A stretch of 64,000 nt of DNA, from positions 248,001 to 312,000 of the forward strand of contig NZ_LZZT01000010.1 in assembly GCF_014170305.1 (NCBI RefSeq), given 5' to 3'. The DNA comes from Achromobacter sp. UMC71 (lineage in GTDB: Bacteria; Pseudomonadota; Gammaproteobacteria; Burkholderiales; Burkholderiaceae_B). The translations under genes were made by a program, and so were the position numbers. This document shows, one piece after another, positions 36,424 through 44,489 of this stretch; the first letter of the stretch is position 1, and each line of letters opens with the position of its first letter. Below the pieces are notes generated by a model. The model saw only the letters and a program-made list of their open reading frames with translations. It did no database searches and was not told the origin of the DNA.

Positions 36424-37208
36424 AGCACATCAGTTCCCGGGATAATCCGGCGGTCAAGGCGCTCGCCAAGCTGGCCGGCACCGCCGGCAAGCGCGGCGCG
36501 CCCGTGCTGCTGGACGGCGTGCACCTGTGCCAGGCATGGCTGCAGCATCATGGCGTGCCGGACCAGGCCATTTTCGACATCGAACGGCTGTCGCAACCCG
36601 ATATCGCCGCGCTCGCCGCGGCGGTGCCCGACGTGCGCTGCCTCGCTTTGGACGCACGCCTGATGCAGGCGCTGGCCAGCGTGGAAAGCGGGCAGGGCGT
36701 GGCGTTCCTGGTCACACCGCCCAGCCCGTCCTTGCCGGATGCGGTGGCCGAAAACTGCGTGCTGTTCGACCGCATCCAGGACCCAGGCAATGTCGGCACC
36801 TTGCTGCGCACCTGCGCGGCGGCCGGCGTCAAGCGCGTGTTCCTGGCCACCGGCACGGCGGCCGCCTGGTCGCCCAAGGTGCTGCGCAGCGGGCAGGGCG
36901 CGCATTTCGCGTTGGCGATCCATGAGCATGTGGACCTGCAGGCGCTCGTACCCAAGTTGGGCGTGCCGCTCGTGGCCACTGCGCTGGACGACGCCCAGGA
37001 CCTCTATGCGGGCCGCTTGCCCGAACGCTGTGCCTGGGTCTTTGGCCACGAAGGCCAGGGCGTGGCGCCGTCGCTGTTGGCGGCCGCAAGGCTCAAGGTG
37101 CGTATCCCGCACGACGTGGCCGCGGTCGAATCGCTGAACGTCGGCGCCGCCGCCGCCATTTGCCTGTTCGAGCAGCGCCGCCAGGCGCTTGCCGCCACGG
37201 CACGCTGA
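36420..37208 (+). CDS. TrmH/SpoU-family RNA 2'-O-methyltransferase
   Basis: SPOUT-class enzymes methylate ribose 2'-OH groups in rRNA or tRNA using SAM. The 262-residue protein has an N-terminal substrate-binding-like region ([28 protein letters not shown]). The three family motifs follow: [35 protein letters not shown] and [21 protein letters not shown]. The target nucleotide cannot be told from sequence; the layout is closest to 23S rRNA enzymes. It ends the rpsB-side cluster. Confidence 0.88.
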   Translation: MKHISSRDNPAVKALAKLAGTAGKRGAPVLLDGVHLCQAWLQHHGVPDQAIFDIERLSQPDIAALAAAVPDVRCLALDARLMQALASVESGQGVAFLVTPPSPSLPDAVAENCVLFDRIQDPGNVGTLLRTCAAAGVKRVFLATGTAAAWSPKVLRSGQGAHFALAIHEHVDLQALVPKLGVPLVATALDDAQDLYAGRLPERCAWVFGHEGQGVAPSLLAAARLKVRIPHDVAAVESLNVGAAAAICLFEQRRQALAATAR

Positions 37209-37236
37209 GGCCGTCCTTTCTTCGCTTTCAATTTGC

Positions 37237-37264
37237 TTTACGCGGGACTGACCCCGCTTATACT
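37237..37264 (+). promoter_or_regulatory. Sigma-70 promoter for the first lipoprotein gene
   Basis: TTTACG (37237-37242) and TATACT (37259-37264) are spaced 16 bases and lie about 65 bases upstream of the lipoprotein start. The spacer contains the GCGGG-ACTGA-CCCGC dyad, which may bind a regulator. Confidence 0.5.
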
Positions 37265-37329
37265 CTCGCGTTTGCCGGGGCGTGGGGCCGTTGCCGACTG
37301 CGCCCGCCCGGACACCCAGGAGGATGCGC

Positions 37330-37791
37330 ATGAAGGGCTGGACCCGATTGACCCTGGCCGCGTCAGCGGCCGCGATGCTGCTGGCAGGTTGCGCGGGCCC
37401 CCGCTATGGGGATATTGCCGCACAGATCCCCGCGATCGAGGCCGGCACCGGCCGCATCTACGTCTACCAGCTTGCTGACGGCGCCATCGCCGCCGAACCT
37501 GCAATCGTGATCGACGGCCGCAAGGTCGGCCGTTCCAAGCCTGGCCGTTTCTTCTTCGTCGATCGCCCCGCCGGCACGCACACCGTTGCGACCGCCACGG
37601 ACAAGAAAGCGGGCAAGGCCGCCCTGGAGGTGCGCGTGGACGCGGGCCAGACCCGCTACGTCCGCACGGAGGTCGTAGGCGGCAGCCAGGTTCTGCGCCT
37701 GGAAGACGACGCCGACAAGGCGCAGCAGGACATGGCCGGTTTGCGCTATTGGGGCGCCGGCTGGCGCGACCGCGAGAAGCTGCGTTATTGA
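37330..37791 (+). CDS. DUF2846-like lipoprotein, copy 1
   Basis: A 153-residue predicted lipoprotein. The signal ends in the lipobox MLLAGC (lipidated Cys at about residue 20), followed by AGPRYGDIAAQIPAI. The body shows the features shared by the four paralogues here: GRIYVYQ, a GRKVGRSKPGRFFFVDRPAGTH segment (about 68-90), DAGQTRYVR, and the C-terminal LRYWGAG. DUF2846 proteins have no established function. AGGAGG lies just before an upstream ATG (37324); the second ATG (37330) has better spacing. It has its own promoter and is separated from copies 2-4 by an unrelated lipoprotein gene. Confidence 0.82.
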   Translation: MKGWTRLTLAASAAAMLLAGCAGPRYGDIAAQIPAIEAGTGRIYVYQLADGAIAAEPAIVIDGRKVGRSKPGRFFFVDRPAGTHTVATATDKKAGKAALEVRVDAGQTRYVRTEVVGGSQVLRLEDDADKAQQDMAGLRYWGAGWRDREKLRY

Positions 37792-37852
37792 TCCGCAAAG
37801 ATCGGCAGATGGCTAGGCGCCCGCACTGAGCGGCGGTCGCTTGCGCCATCTT

Positions 37853-37880
37853 TTGTAAAACGCTGTCGCACTTATATACT
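37853..37880 (+). promoter_or_regulatory. Sigma-70 promoter for the 37908-39800 lipoprotein operon
   Basis: TTGTAA (37853-37858) and TATACT (37875-37880) are separated by 16 bases, with the start codon 28 bases downstream. This is a clear AT-rich promoter in an otherwise GC-rich region. Confidence 0.6.
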
Positions 37881-37907
37881 TCAGCCTTTTGCCATTCCGA
37901 GGTGCCC

Positions 37908-38342
37908 ATGGCGTCATCGCAGGTCGTAAACAAGCGCGAAAGCCGCGCCGCCCGAGCCGGCAGCGCGTTGCTGGCGGCTACCCTGTGCGCGATTGCGCTG
38001 GGCGGTTGCATGTCCGTGAAGTCCGAGCGGGTCAACCTGGTGCCGGTCGCCGCGTCGGAGCCCGTCAGTTCGATCCAGTTGTCGCGCGCGGTGGTCGCGA
38101 CGCTGCCCAACGAAGGGGCAGTGACGCTGCCGTCGGGATCGCAATGGCAGCGTGTCGGCGCCATATTGCAGGGTGATGTATACCGCGCGCAGGGGCGCCT
38201 GTTCACGATCCAGACGCGCCGGCAGAACGAGGCCTACCCGGTGGCTTCTTCGGGCAAGCTGGTGGGCTTCTACCTGCCTGGCGAGGGGTCCTATATCGCG
38301 CTGTCGCGGCCCGTCACCCTGCCAGTGGAGATGCGTCAATGA
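37908..38342 (+). CDS. Predicted lipoprotein of unknown family
   Basis: A 144-residue protein with a positively charged N-terminus and a hydrophobic stretch SALLATLCAIALGGC-like (ALLAATLCAIALGGC), a lipobox with Cys at about residue 34. The mature part begins MSVKSERVNLVP and is beta-rich, ending YIALSRPVTLPVEMRQ. It does not resemble the flanking DUF2846 copies. GAGG lies six to nine bases before the ATG. The stop overlaps the next gene by four bases (ATGA), so it is co-translated with DUF2846 copy 2. Function not recognised. Confidence 0.75.
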   Translation: MASSQVVNKRESRAARAGSALLAATLCAIALGGCMSVKSERVNLVPVAASEPVSSIQLSRAVVATLPNEGAVTLPSGSQWQRVGAILQGDVYRAQGRLFTIQTRRQNEAYPVASSGKLVGFYLPGEGSYIALSRPVTLPVEMRQ

Positions 38343-38806
38343 GTCTGGTGAAGATTGCCGCGGCGATGTTGGCGGCGATGGCTCTGGCCGGCTGCGCTGG
38401 ACCCAAATACGAGAAGGCCGCCTCGCGTATCCCGCCGGTCCCGCAGGACAAGGGCCGCATTTTTTTCTATCAGCCGCAGCCGGAAATGATGTCGTCGGTG
38501 CAGCAGAAGCTGCGCGTCAACGAGGTGGTGGTGGGCCGTAACAAGCCGGGCGCCTTCTTCTACGTCGACCGGCCGGCGGGCAGCTACACGGTGACCAACC
38601 TGTATTGGACCGGCGACGGCGTGAGCTTCATGTTGGATGCCGGACAGACGCGTTACGTGCGCATCGTGGCCGAGTCGCTCGGCAGTACCGGCGCGTCGGG
38701 CAAGCTGATGATGGAACTGGTCGATCCGCCCGAGGTGGCCGAACGCGAAATGAACCGGCTGCGCTATTGGGGCGCGGCTTCGCCCGAGCAGGTGCCGGGA
38801 CTCTAG
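38339..38806 (+). CDS. DUF2846-like lipoprotein, copy 2
   Basis: A 155-residue predicted lipoprotein with lipobox MALAGC (Cys about residue 19) and mature start AGPKYEKAASRIPPVP. Shared core motifs are GRIFFYQPQPE, KLRVNEVVVGRNKPGAFFYV, DRPAGSYTV and FMLDAGQTRYVRI. The C-terminus LRYWGAASPEQVPGL is identical to that of copy 3. Start codon overlaps the upstream stop. Probably membrane-anchored and periplasm-facing; function unknown. Confidence 0.82.
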   Translation: MSLVKIAAAMLAAMALAGCAGPKYEKAASRIPPVPQDKGRIFFYQPQPEMMSSVQQKLRVNEVVVGRNKPGAFFYVDRPAGSYTVTNLYWTGDGVSFMLDAGQTRYVRIVAESLGSTGASGKLMMELVDPPEVAEREMNRLRYWGAASPEQVPGL

Positions 38807-38821
38807 CCTCCAACTCGAGGG

Positions 38822-39301
38822 ATGACGATGAATCGCAGGACCGTATTGTCCGCCGCCGTGGCGGTGGTGGCTGTGGCGTTGGCGGGATGTGCCGGTACGC
38901 GGTACGAGACTGCTGGCGCGCGAATTCCTCCCATTCCAGAGGGCGAGGGGCGCATCTATTTCTATCAGCTCAACCCGAATCTGGTGACATCGCGACAGCA
39001 GAAGCTGCGCGTCAACGGCGTCGTCGTGGGCCGCAACAAGCAGGGGGGATTCTTTTTCGTCGATCGGCCCGCCGGCAGCTATGTGGTGACGAGCCAGTAT
39101 TGGACCGACAGTGGCGTGAGCTTCATGTTGGACGCGGGGCAGACCCGCTATGTGCGCGTCGACGTGGCATCCAATGATGGCAGGACGGCGACGGGCGGGC
39201 CGAGGTTGACATTGATCGATCCACCGGAGACGGCCGAGTTCGAAATGCGCCGGTTGCGTTATTGGGGTGCTGCTTCGCCGGAGCAGGTGCCGGGCCTGTA
39301 A
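38822..39301 (+). CDS. DUF2846-like lipoprotein, copy 3
   Basis: A 159-residue lipoprotein (lipobox VALAGC) very close to copy 2, with QQKLRVNGVVVGRNKQGG, DRPAGSYVVTSQYWTDSG, FMLDAGQTRYVRV, and the same 15-residue C-terminus. Codon choices differ while protein motifs are kept, indicating an older duplication held by selection. Start at 38822 or at the ATG six bases later. It lies 15 bases after copy 2. Confidence 0.82.
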   Translation: MTMNRRTVLSAAVAVVAVALAGCAGTRYETAGARIPPIPEGEGRIYFYQLNPNLVTSRQQKLRVNGVVVGRNKQGGFFFVDRPAGSYVVTSQYWTDSGVSFMLDAGQTRYVRVDVASNDGRTATGGPRLTLIDPPETAEFEMRRLRYWGAASPEQVPGL

Positions 39302-39320
39302 TCACACAACAAGGAAAACG

Positions 39321-39800
39321 ATGTATCGCGGAATCAAGATGTTGGCCGCCGCAGCAGTCGCGGCAGGGGTGTTGGCAGGTTGCGGCGGCGCCCGCTACCG
39401 GGACGTGGCGGCGAATATTCCGGTGATGGTGCCGGATACCGCCCGTATCTATTTCTACCAGCCTTCCGCGCCGGGCGGCGCGCTGTCCAGCCAGCCCTAT
39501 CTGCGGCTCAACGGCCAGAAGGTCGGGCGCTCCAAGCCGGGCAGCTTCTTCTTCATCAACCGGCCGGCCGGCACCTACCGCGTGGATACCATGCGCGAGA
39601 ATGAGTTCCTGACCTTCGACCTGGCGCCGGGCCAGACCCGCTATGTGCGCCTGAGCATCGAGGGCGTGGGCGGCAATTCGTCCAGCGCAGGCACCCAGGT
39701 CATGCGCATGGAAGACTCGGAGACGGTGGCGCAGCAGGAAATGGCGCCGCTGAAGTATTGGGGGGCGGGTTCGCGCGAACGGGTGAAACTGCGGCCTTGA
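39321..39800 (+). CDS. DUF2846-like lipoprotein, copy 4
   Basis: A 159-residue lipoprotein with lipobox GVLAGC and mature start GGARYRDVAANIPVM. Motifs are ARIYFYQPSAPGGA, LNGQKVGRSKPGSFFF, NRPAGTYRV, LAPGQTRYVRL and LKYWGAGSRERVKLR. It is closer to copy 1 (shared VGRSKPG, YWGAG-RxxxKLR ending) than to copies 2 and 3. AAGGAAAA precedes the ATG. The operon ends at a strong terminator shared with the ppsR side. Confidence 0.82.
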   Translation: MYRGIKMLAAAAVAAGVLAGCGGARYRDVAANIPVMVPDTARIYFYQPSAPGGALSSQPYLRLNGQKVGRSKPGSFFFINRPAGTYRVDTMRENEFLTFDLAPGQTRYVRLSIEGVGGNSSSAGTQVMRMEDSETVAQQEMAPLKYWGAGSRERVKLRP

Positions 39801-39884
39801 GCCAGGCGCAAGGGGCGGGGCGAAGCTGACCCGGGGGCGTCTGCCCGGCGCGGCTTCGGGCACCCGGCCTCGCAGATAGGACCC

Positions 39885-39919
39885 GATCAGGGCGCGCCAT
39901 CGGCGCGCCCTGATCGTTT
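39885..39919 (+). terminator. Terminator after the lipoprotein operon
   Basis: GATCAGGGCGCGCC (39885-39898) and GGCGCGCCCTGATC (39902-39915) form a perfect 14-bp stem with an ATC loop, followed by GTTTT. ppsR on the other strand stops immediately beside it, so the hairpin may serve both transcripts, though the U-tract favours the plus strand. Confidence 0.9.
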
Positions 39920-40747
39920 TCAGCCCCGGTCCAGGCCGACTTCCTGCAGCACCGTGGTCGAGATTTCTTCGATCGACTTGGTGGTGGTGGACAGCCACGA
40001 GATGCCTTCGCGGCGCATCATGCGTTCGGCTTCGGCGACTTCGTAGCGGCATTGCTCGAGCTGCGCATAGCGGCTGTTGGGCCGGCGCTCGTTGCGCACT
40101 TCGGACAGGCGTTCGGGCTGGATCGACAGGCCGAACAACTTGGCGCGGTGCGGCGCGATGGTCGAGGGCAGGGTGCCGCGCTCGAAGTCATCGGGCGTGA
40201 GCGGGAAGTTGGCCGCCTTGATGGCGTACTGCATGGCCAGATACAGGCTGGTCGGGGTCTTGCCGCAGCGGGAGACGCCCACCAGGATGACGTCGGCCTG
40301 GTCCAGCTGGTTGACGAACTGGCCGTCGTCGTGCGCCAGGCTGAAATTGATGGCGTCGATCCGGTTGCGGTACTTTTCCGAGTTGGCCTGCATGTGCGAG
40401 CGGCCGATGGAATGGCTGGATTTCAGCCCCAGCGCCTGTTCGATGTGGCTGACGAAGGTGCCGAACAGGTCCAGGAAAATTCCGTTCGCCTGTCGAACAC
40501 GCGACAGGATGTCGGGGTTGACCAGGGTGCTGAAAACGATAGGGGGTACCCCGGCTTCCAGGGCGCTGCGGTCGATGCGCGCAGCCACTTCGGCGGCCTT
40601 TTCCAGCGTGTCGACAAACGGCAGCCGGACGGGCTTGAAATCGACTTCCTCGAACTGGGAAAGCACTGACTGGCTGAAGGTTTCCGCAGTGATGCCGGTA
40701 CTGTCGGAAACGATGTATACCGTGCGTACGATCGGGGTAGATGTCAT
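39920..40747 (-). CDS. ppsR: PEP synthase regulatory protein (kinase/pyrophosphorylase)
   Basis: PSRP-type proteins switch PEP synthase off by ADP-dependent phosphorylation of a Thr and on by Pi-dependent dephosphorylation. The 275-residue protein has VYIVSDSTGITAET near the N-terminus, the P-loop GVSRCGKT at residues 157-164, and RRPNSRYAQLEQCRYEV and TTTKSIEEIS in the C-terminal part, all DUF299 features. It is divergent from its target gene ppsA, sharing the intergenic regulatory region. Confidence 0.95.
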   Translation of the reverse strand: MTSTPIVRTVYIVSDSTGITAETFSQSVLSQFEEVDFKPVRLPFVDTLEKAAEVAARIDRSALEAGVPPIVFSTLVNPDILSRVRQANGIFLDLFGTFVSHIEQALGLKSSHSIGRSHMQANSEKYRNRIDAINFSLAHDDGQFVNQLDQADVILVGVSRCGKTPTSLYLAMQYAIKAANFPLTPDDFERGTLPSTIAPHRAKLFGLSIQPERLSEVRNERRPNSRYAQLEQCRYEVAEAERMMRREGISWLSTTTKSIEEISTTVLQEVGLDRG

Positions 40748-40780
40748 GTGTAAAAAATTCCAACCAGGCAGATGGCCGGA

Positions 40781-40800
40781 TGTGCTCGTACGAGTACAAT
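40781..40800 (+). promoter_or_regulatory. Palindrome overlapping the putative ppsA -10 box
   Basis: TGTGCTCGT-ACGAGTACA (40781-40798) is an 18-base palindrome with one mismatched pair. Its right end overlaps TACAAT (40795-40800), the best -10 candidate for a transcript that would begin a few bases before the structured leader. A regulator bound here could control ppsA and the divergent ppsR. Confidence 0.45.
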
Positions 40801-40811
40801 CAGGCCCCTAT

Positions 40812-40938
40812 AAGTCACCCCAAGGGCGGTCCAAGGCCAGTTTGGTCAGCGCAGTCGGATCGGCAATTTCCGGGCAGTTGCCGGGCGCCGAATCTGCATT
40901 GACCAAACTCGCTTTCATTCCATTGTAAAAGGTGACTT
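40812..40938 (+). promoter_or_regulatory. Structured ppsA leader with Shine-Dalgarno-sequestering helix
   Basis: AAGTCACC (40812-40819) is perfectly complementary to GGTGACTT (40931-40938), which contains the ppsA ribosome site. Between them is a separate stacked structure: AGTTTGGTCA (40839-40848) with TGACCAAACT (40900-40909); GCAG-TCGG (40851-40858) with CCGA-AT-CTGC (40888-40897); and CGGCAA (40861-40866) with TTGCCG (40878-40883). The arrangement resembles an aptamer-like domain next to an expression platform. It matches no riboswitch class I can recall. Ligand or trans-factor unknown. Confidence 0.65.
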
Positions 40939-40940
40939 CA

Positions 40941-43307
40941 ATGTCGTATGTTGTTTTGTTCGAGCAGCTCCGCATGACGGACGTGGACTCGGTAGGAGGC
41001 AAGAACGCATCACTAGGCGAAATGATCAGCCAGCTGTCTGGCGCGGGTGTCCGCGTACCGGGCGGCTTTGCCACGACCGCTGATGCTTTCCGCGACTTTC
41101 TCAAGGCCTCGGGCCTGGATAAGCGCATCGCCGAACGCCTGACCACGCTGAACCCCGAAGACGTCCGCGAACTGGCCAACGCCGGCTCGCAGATCCGCCA
41201 ATGGATCATCGACGCGCCGTTCTCGCCTGAATTCGAATCGCAGATCCGCGACGCCTTCGCCAAGCTCGACGCTGACGGCAAGGGCTCGTTCGCCGTGCGC
41301 TCGTCCGCCACCGCCGAAGACCTGCCCGACGCCTCGTTCGCCGGCCAGCAGGAGACCTTCCTGAACGTGGTGGGCATCGACGATGTGCTGGACAAGATCC
41401 GCCACGTGTTCGCTTCGCTCTACAACGACCGCGCCATTTCCTACCGCGTGCACAAGGGCTATGCCCACGCTGATGTGGCCCTGTCGGCCGGCATCCAGCG
41501 CATGGTGCGCTCGGACAAGGGCAGCGCCGGCGTGATGTTCACCATCGACACCGAATCGGGCTTCCAGGACGTGGTGTTCATCACCTCGTCGTACGGCCTG
41601 GGCGAAACGGTGGTGCAGGGCGCCGTCAACCCCGACGAGTTCTACGTCTTCAAGCCCACGCTGGCCCAGGGCCACTTCCCCATCGTCGGCCGCCGCATCG
41701 GCTCCAAGCTGATCAAGATGGAATTCGACCCCGAGCGTCCGGAGGGCCGCGCCGTGCGCACGGTCGACGTGCCGGTGTCGGAACGCAACCGCTATTCCCT
41801 GACCGACGACGAGGTCAATGAGCTGGCCCGCTACGCCGTCATCATCGAAAAGCACTACGGCCGTCCGATGGACATCGAGTGGGGCCGCGACGGCGTCGAC
41901 GGCAAGATCTACATCCTGCAGGCGCGTCCGGAAACGGTGAAGTCGCAGCAGGGCGTCAACGACGTGCAGCAGCGCTACCGCCTGAAGGCCACCGGCCAGG
42001 TCCTGATCACCGGCCGCGCCATTGGCCAGAAGATCGGTGCGGGTCCGGTGCGCGTGGTCGGCGACATCTCCGACATGGACAAGGTGCAGCCCGGCGACGT
42101 GCTGGTCACCGACATGACCGACCCCAACTGGGAACCCGTCATGAAGCGCGCTGCGGCGATCGTCACCAACCGTGGCGGCCGTACCTGCCACGCGGCGATC
42201 ATCGCGCGTGAACTCGGCATTCCGGCCGTGGTGGGTTGCGGCAACGCCACCGACCTGCTCAAGGAAGGCCAGGCTGTGACCGTGTCGTGCGCCGAAGGCG
42301 ACGAAGGCCGCATCTATGACGGCCTGATCGAAACCGAAGTCGAGGAAGTGCGCCGCGGCGACATGCCCGCCATCGATCTGAAGATCATGATGAACGTGGG
42401 CAACCCCCAGCTGGCGTTCGACTTTGCCCAGATCCCCAACGGTGGCGTGGGCCTGGCGCGTCTGGAATTCATCATCAACAACAACATCGGCATCCACCCG
42501 AAGGCGGTGCTGGACTACCCGAACGTCGATGGCGAGCTGAAGAAGGCCGTGGAATCGGCCGCCCGCGGCCATGCCAGCCCGCGCGCGTTCTTCGTCGAGA
42601 AGATGGCCGAAGGCGTGGCCACCATCGCGGCGGCGTTCTATCCCAAGCCGGTTATCGTGCGCATGTCGGACTTCAAGTCCAACGAGTACCGCAAGCTGGT
42701 GGGCGGTTCGCGCTACGAGCCCGAGGAAGAGAACCCCATGCTGGGCTTCCGCGGCGCGTCGCGCTACATCGCCGAGGACTTCGCCGAGTGCTTCCGCATG
42801 GAATGCGAAGCCCTCAAGAAGGTGCGCGATGACATGGGCCTGACCAACGTCGAGATCATGGTGCCGTTCGTGCGCACGCTGGGTCAGGCCGAGAAGGTCG
42901 TGAACCTGCTCGCCAAGCACGGCCTGGCGCGCGGCGAAAACGGCCTGAAGCTGATCATGATGTGCGAAGTGCCGTCCAACGCGATCCTGGCCGACGAGTT
43001 CCTGCAGTTCTTCGACGGTTTCTCGATCGGCTCGAACGACATGACGCAGCTGACGCTGGGTCTGGACCGCGACTCGGGCATGGAGCTTCTGGCCGCCGAC
43101 TTCGACGAACGCGACGAAGCCGTGAAGTTCATGCTGCGCCGCGCGATCAAGGCTTGCCTGGCGGCCAACAAGTACGTGGGTATCTGCGGCCAAGGCCCCA
43201 GCGATCACCCGGACTTCGCGCAATGGCTCAAGGACGAGGGCATCCTGTCGATGTCGCTCAACCCGGACACCGTTGTCGATACGTGGCAACGCCTGGCCAA
43301 GCAATAA
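40941..43307 (+). CDS. ppsA: Phosphoenolpyruvate synthase
   Basis: PpsA converts pyruvate and ATP to PEP, AMP and Pi for gluconeogenesis. The 788-residue enzyme has the N-terminal nucleotide-binding domain ([34 protein letters not shown]). The swivelling phosphohistidine domain has [24 protein letters not shown] (His about residue 421, the Thr before it the site of PSRP control). The C-terminal PEP/pyruvate barrel includes [23 protein letters not shown] lies before the ATG and is the sequence trapped by the leader helix. Divergent from its regulator ppsR. Confidence 0.97.
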   Translation: MSYVVLFEQLRMTDVDSVGGKNASLGEMISQLSGAGVRVPGGFATTADAFRDFLKASGLDKRIAERLTTLNPEDVRELANAGSQIRQWIIDAPFSPEFESQIRDAFAKLDADGKGSFAVRSSATAEDLPDASFAGQQETFLNVVGIDDVLDKIRHVFASLYNDRAISYRVHKGYAHADVALSAGIQRMVRSDKGSAGVMFTIDTESGFQDVVFITSSYGLGETVVQGAVNPDEFYVFKPTLAQGHFPIVGRRIGSKLIKMEFDPERPEGRAVRTVDVPVSERNRYSLTDDEVNELARYAVIIEKHYGRPMDIEWGRDGVDGKIYILQARPETVKSQQGVNDVQQRYRLKATGQVLITGRAIGQKIGAGPVRVVGDISDMDKVQPGDVLVTDMTDPNWEPVMKRAAAIVTNRGGRTCHAAIIARELGIPAVVGCGNATDLLKEGQAVTVSCAEGDEGRIYDGLIETEVEEVRRGDMPAIDLKIMMNVGNPQLAFDFAQIPNGGVGLARLEFIINNNIGIHPKAVLDYPNVDGELKKAVESAARGHASPRAFFVEKMAEGVATIAAAFYPKPVIVRMSDFKSNEYRKLVGGSRYEPEEENPMLGFRGASRYIAEDFAECFRMECEALKKVRDDMGLTNVEIMVPFVRTLGQAEKVVNLLAKHGLARGENGLKLIMMCEVPSNAILADEFLQFFDGFSIGSNDMTQLTLGLDRDSGMELLAADFDERDEAVKFMLRRAIKACLAANKYVGICGQGPSDHPDFAQWLKDEGILSMSLNPDTVVDTWQRLAKQ

Positions 43308-43322
43308 TGGCCAAGCGTTAGC

Positions 43323-43357
43323 AAAAAAACCGCGCCGGAAACGGCGCGGTTTTTTTT
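43323..43357 (+). terminator. Terminator of ppsA
   Basis: The arms ACCGCGCCG and CGGCGCGGT around a GAAA tetraloop (43338-43341), flanked by seven A and eight T, form a strong and potentially bidirectional terminator 15 bases after the ppsA stop. Confidence 0.94.
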
Positions 43358-43523
43358 GCCTGGGCGCTATCCCGTCTTTTCCACGACGACCTTCGACAGC
43401 GCTTTCGGCTCGAGATACTAGCGGGTGGCCAGCGGCGAAGTGGCGGTTTTCGGTGGAGGCGGTGCTGGCGGAATTCGGCAACTGAACGTCGCGGCCCGGA
43501 CGGGCCGCGATTCGCGCACGCCG

Positions 43524-44366
43524 CTATGCCGCCAGGGCTTCCCGCGCAATCAGCTCGCGCTTGCGGTCGATGCCCCAGCGATAGCCGGCCAGGGACCCAT
43601 CCGTGCGCACCACCCGGTGGCAGGGAATGGCCAGGGCGATGTTGTTGGTGGCGCAGGCGCGGGCCACGGCGCGCACGGCTTGCGGCGAGCCGATGCGTTC
43701 GGCGATGTCGGTATAGGTGGCGGTGACGCCCACCGGAATCTCACGCAGGGCTTCCCATACACGGCGCTGGAAGGCGGTGCCGCGCACGTCCAGCGGCAGG
43801 TGCAGGCCGACGGACGGGTTTTCGACGAAGCCGACGACGGCGGCCATCCATTGCTCGAATTCGTGGTCGGCGCCGATCAGGCGGGCGGCCTTGAAGCGGT
43901 CCTGCAGGTCGCGCACCAGTTGTTCGGGGTCTTCGTGCAGCGCGATTTCGCAGATGCCGGTGTCGCTGGCGGCGACCAGCAGCGCGCCCAGCGAGCATTG
44001 GCCCACTGCGAAGCGGATCTCGACCCCCGCGCCGTCCTTGCGAAACGCCGTGGGCGTCATGCCCAGGATGGCGGGCGCGGCTTCGTAGAAGCGGCCGCTG
44101 GAATTGAAGCCGGCGCCGTACATGGCGTCGGTGACGCTGGCGCCTTGCCGCAACTGCTGGCGGGTACGGTCGGCGCGCAGCGCGCTGGCGTAGGCCTTGG
44201 GCGTGATGCCGGTCGCCGCCTTGAACAGGCGATGGAAGTGGAACCGGCTCATGCCGGCCTGTTCGGCCAGCGTGTTCAGGTCGGGCGGTTGCTCGGCTTC
44301 GAGGGCGCGGCAGGCGCGTTCGATGGCGGCTGCGTGCTGTTTGCTCAAGGGGGCGGCTTGGGTCAT
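43524..44366 (-). CDS. Ada-like AraC regulator / O6-methylguanine-DNA methyltransferase
   Basis: A 280-residue fusion of an AraC-type DNA-binding domain (LNTLAEQAGMSRFHFHRLFKA and TDAMYGAGFNSSGRFYE, about residues 28-105) and a C-terminal O6-alkylguanine alkyltransferase domain. The acceptor Cys is in IPCHRVVR (about residue 244), followed by LAGYRWGIDRK. The N-terminal Ada zinc/methylphosphotriester domain is missing, so it resembles the C-terminal three quarters of E. coli Ada. How it senses damage, if it does, is unclear. AGGAG is correctly placed before ATG 44366. Confidence 0.88.
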   Translation of the reverse strand: MTQAAPLSKQHAAAIERACRALEAEQPPDLNTLAEQAGMSRFHFHRLFKAATGITPKAYASALRADRTRQQLRQGASVTDAMYGAGFNSSGRFYEAAPAILGMTPTAFRKDGAGVEIRFAVGQCSLGALLVAASDTGICEIALHEDPEQLVRDLQDRFKAARLIGADHEFEQWMAAVVGFVENPSVGLHLPLDVRGTAFQRRVWEALREIPVGVTATYTDIAERIGSPQAVRAVARACATNNIALAIPCHRVVRTDGSLAGYRWGIDRKRELIAREALAA

Positions 44367-44489
44367 GAGGGGGCTCCTGGGCGCGGGGATTGATGCGCTT
44401 TTGGGTATGTTCTCAAAGGCCGCCCGCCGCCGCACTCCGGATGTTGCGGGCGGCGCTGTCGCCTTGCCGCGCCGCCGGGCGCGCGGGCT

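Noticed and set aside
43491-43508. Hairpin GCGGCCCG / CGGGCCGC as terminator of the Ada-like gene
   Set aside because: It lies after the gene but has only a 2-base loop and no U-tract, so it was not listed as a terminator.
44419-44454. 9-bp inverted repeat GCCGCCCGC / GCGGGCGGC after the amidotransferase/Ada-like boundary
   Set aside because: GC-only arms with an 18-base loop are expected by chance in this composition, and no regulatory context supports them.
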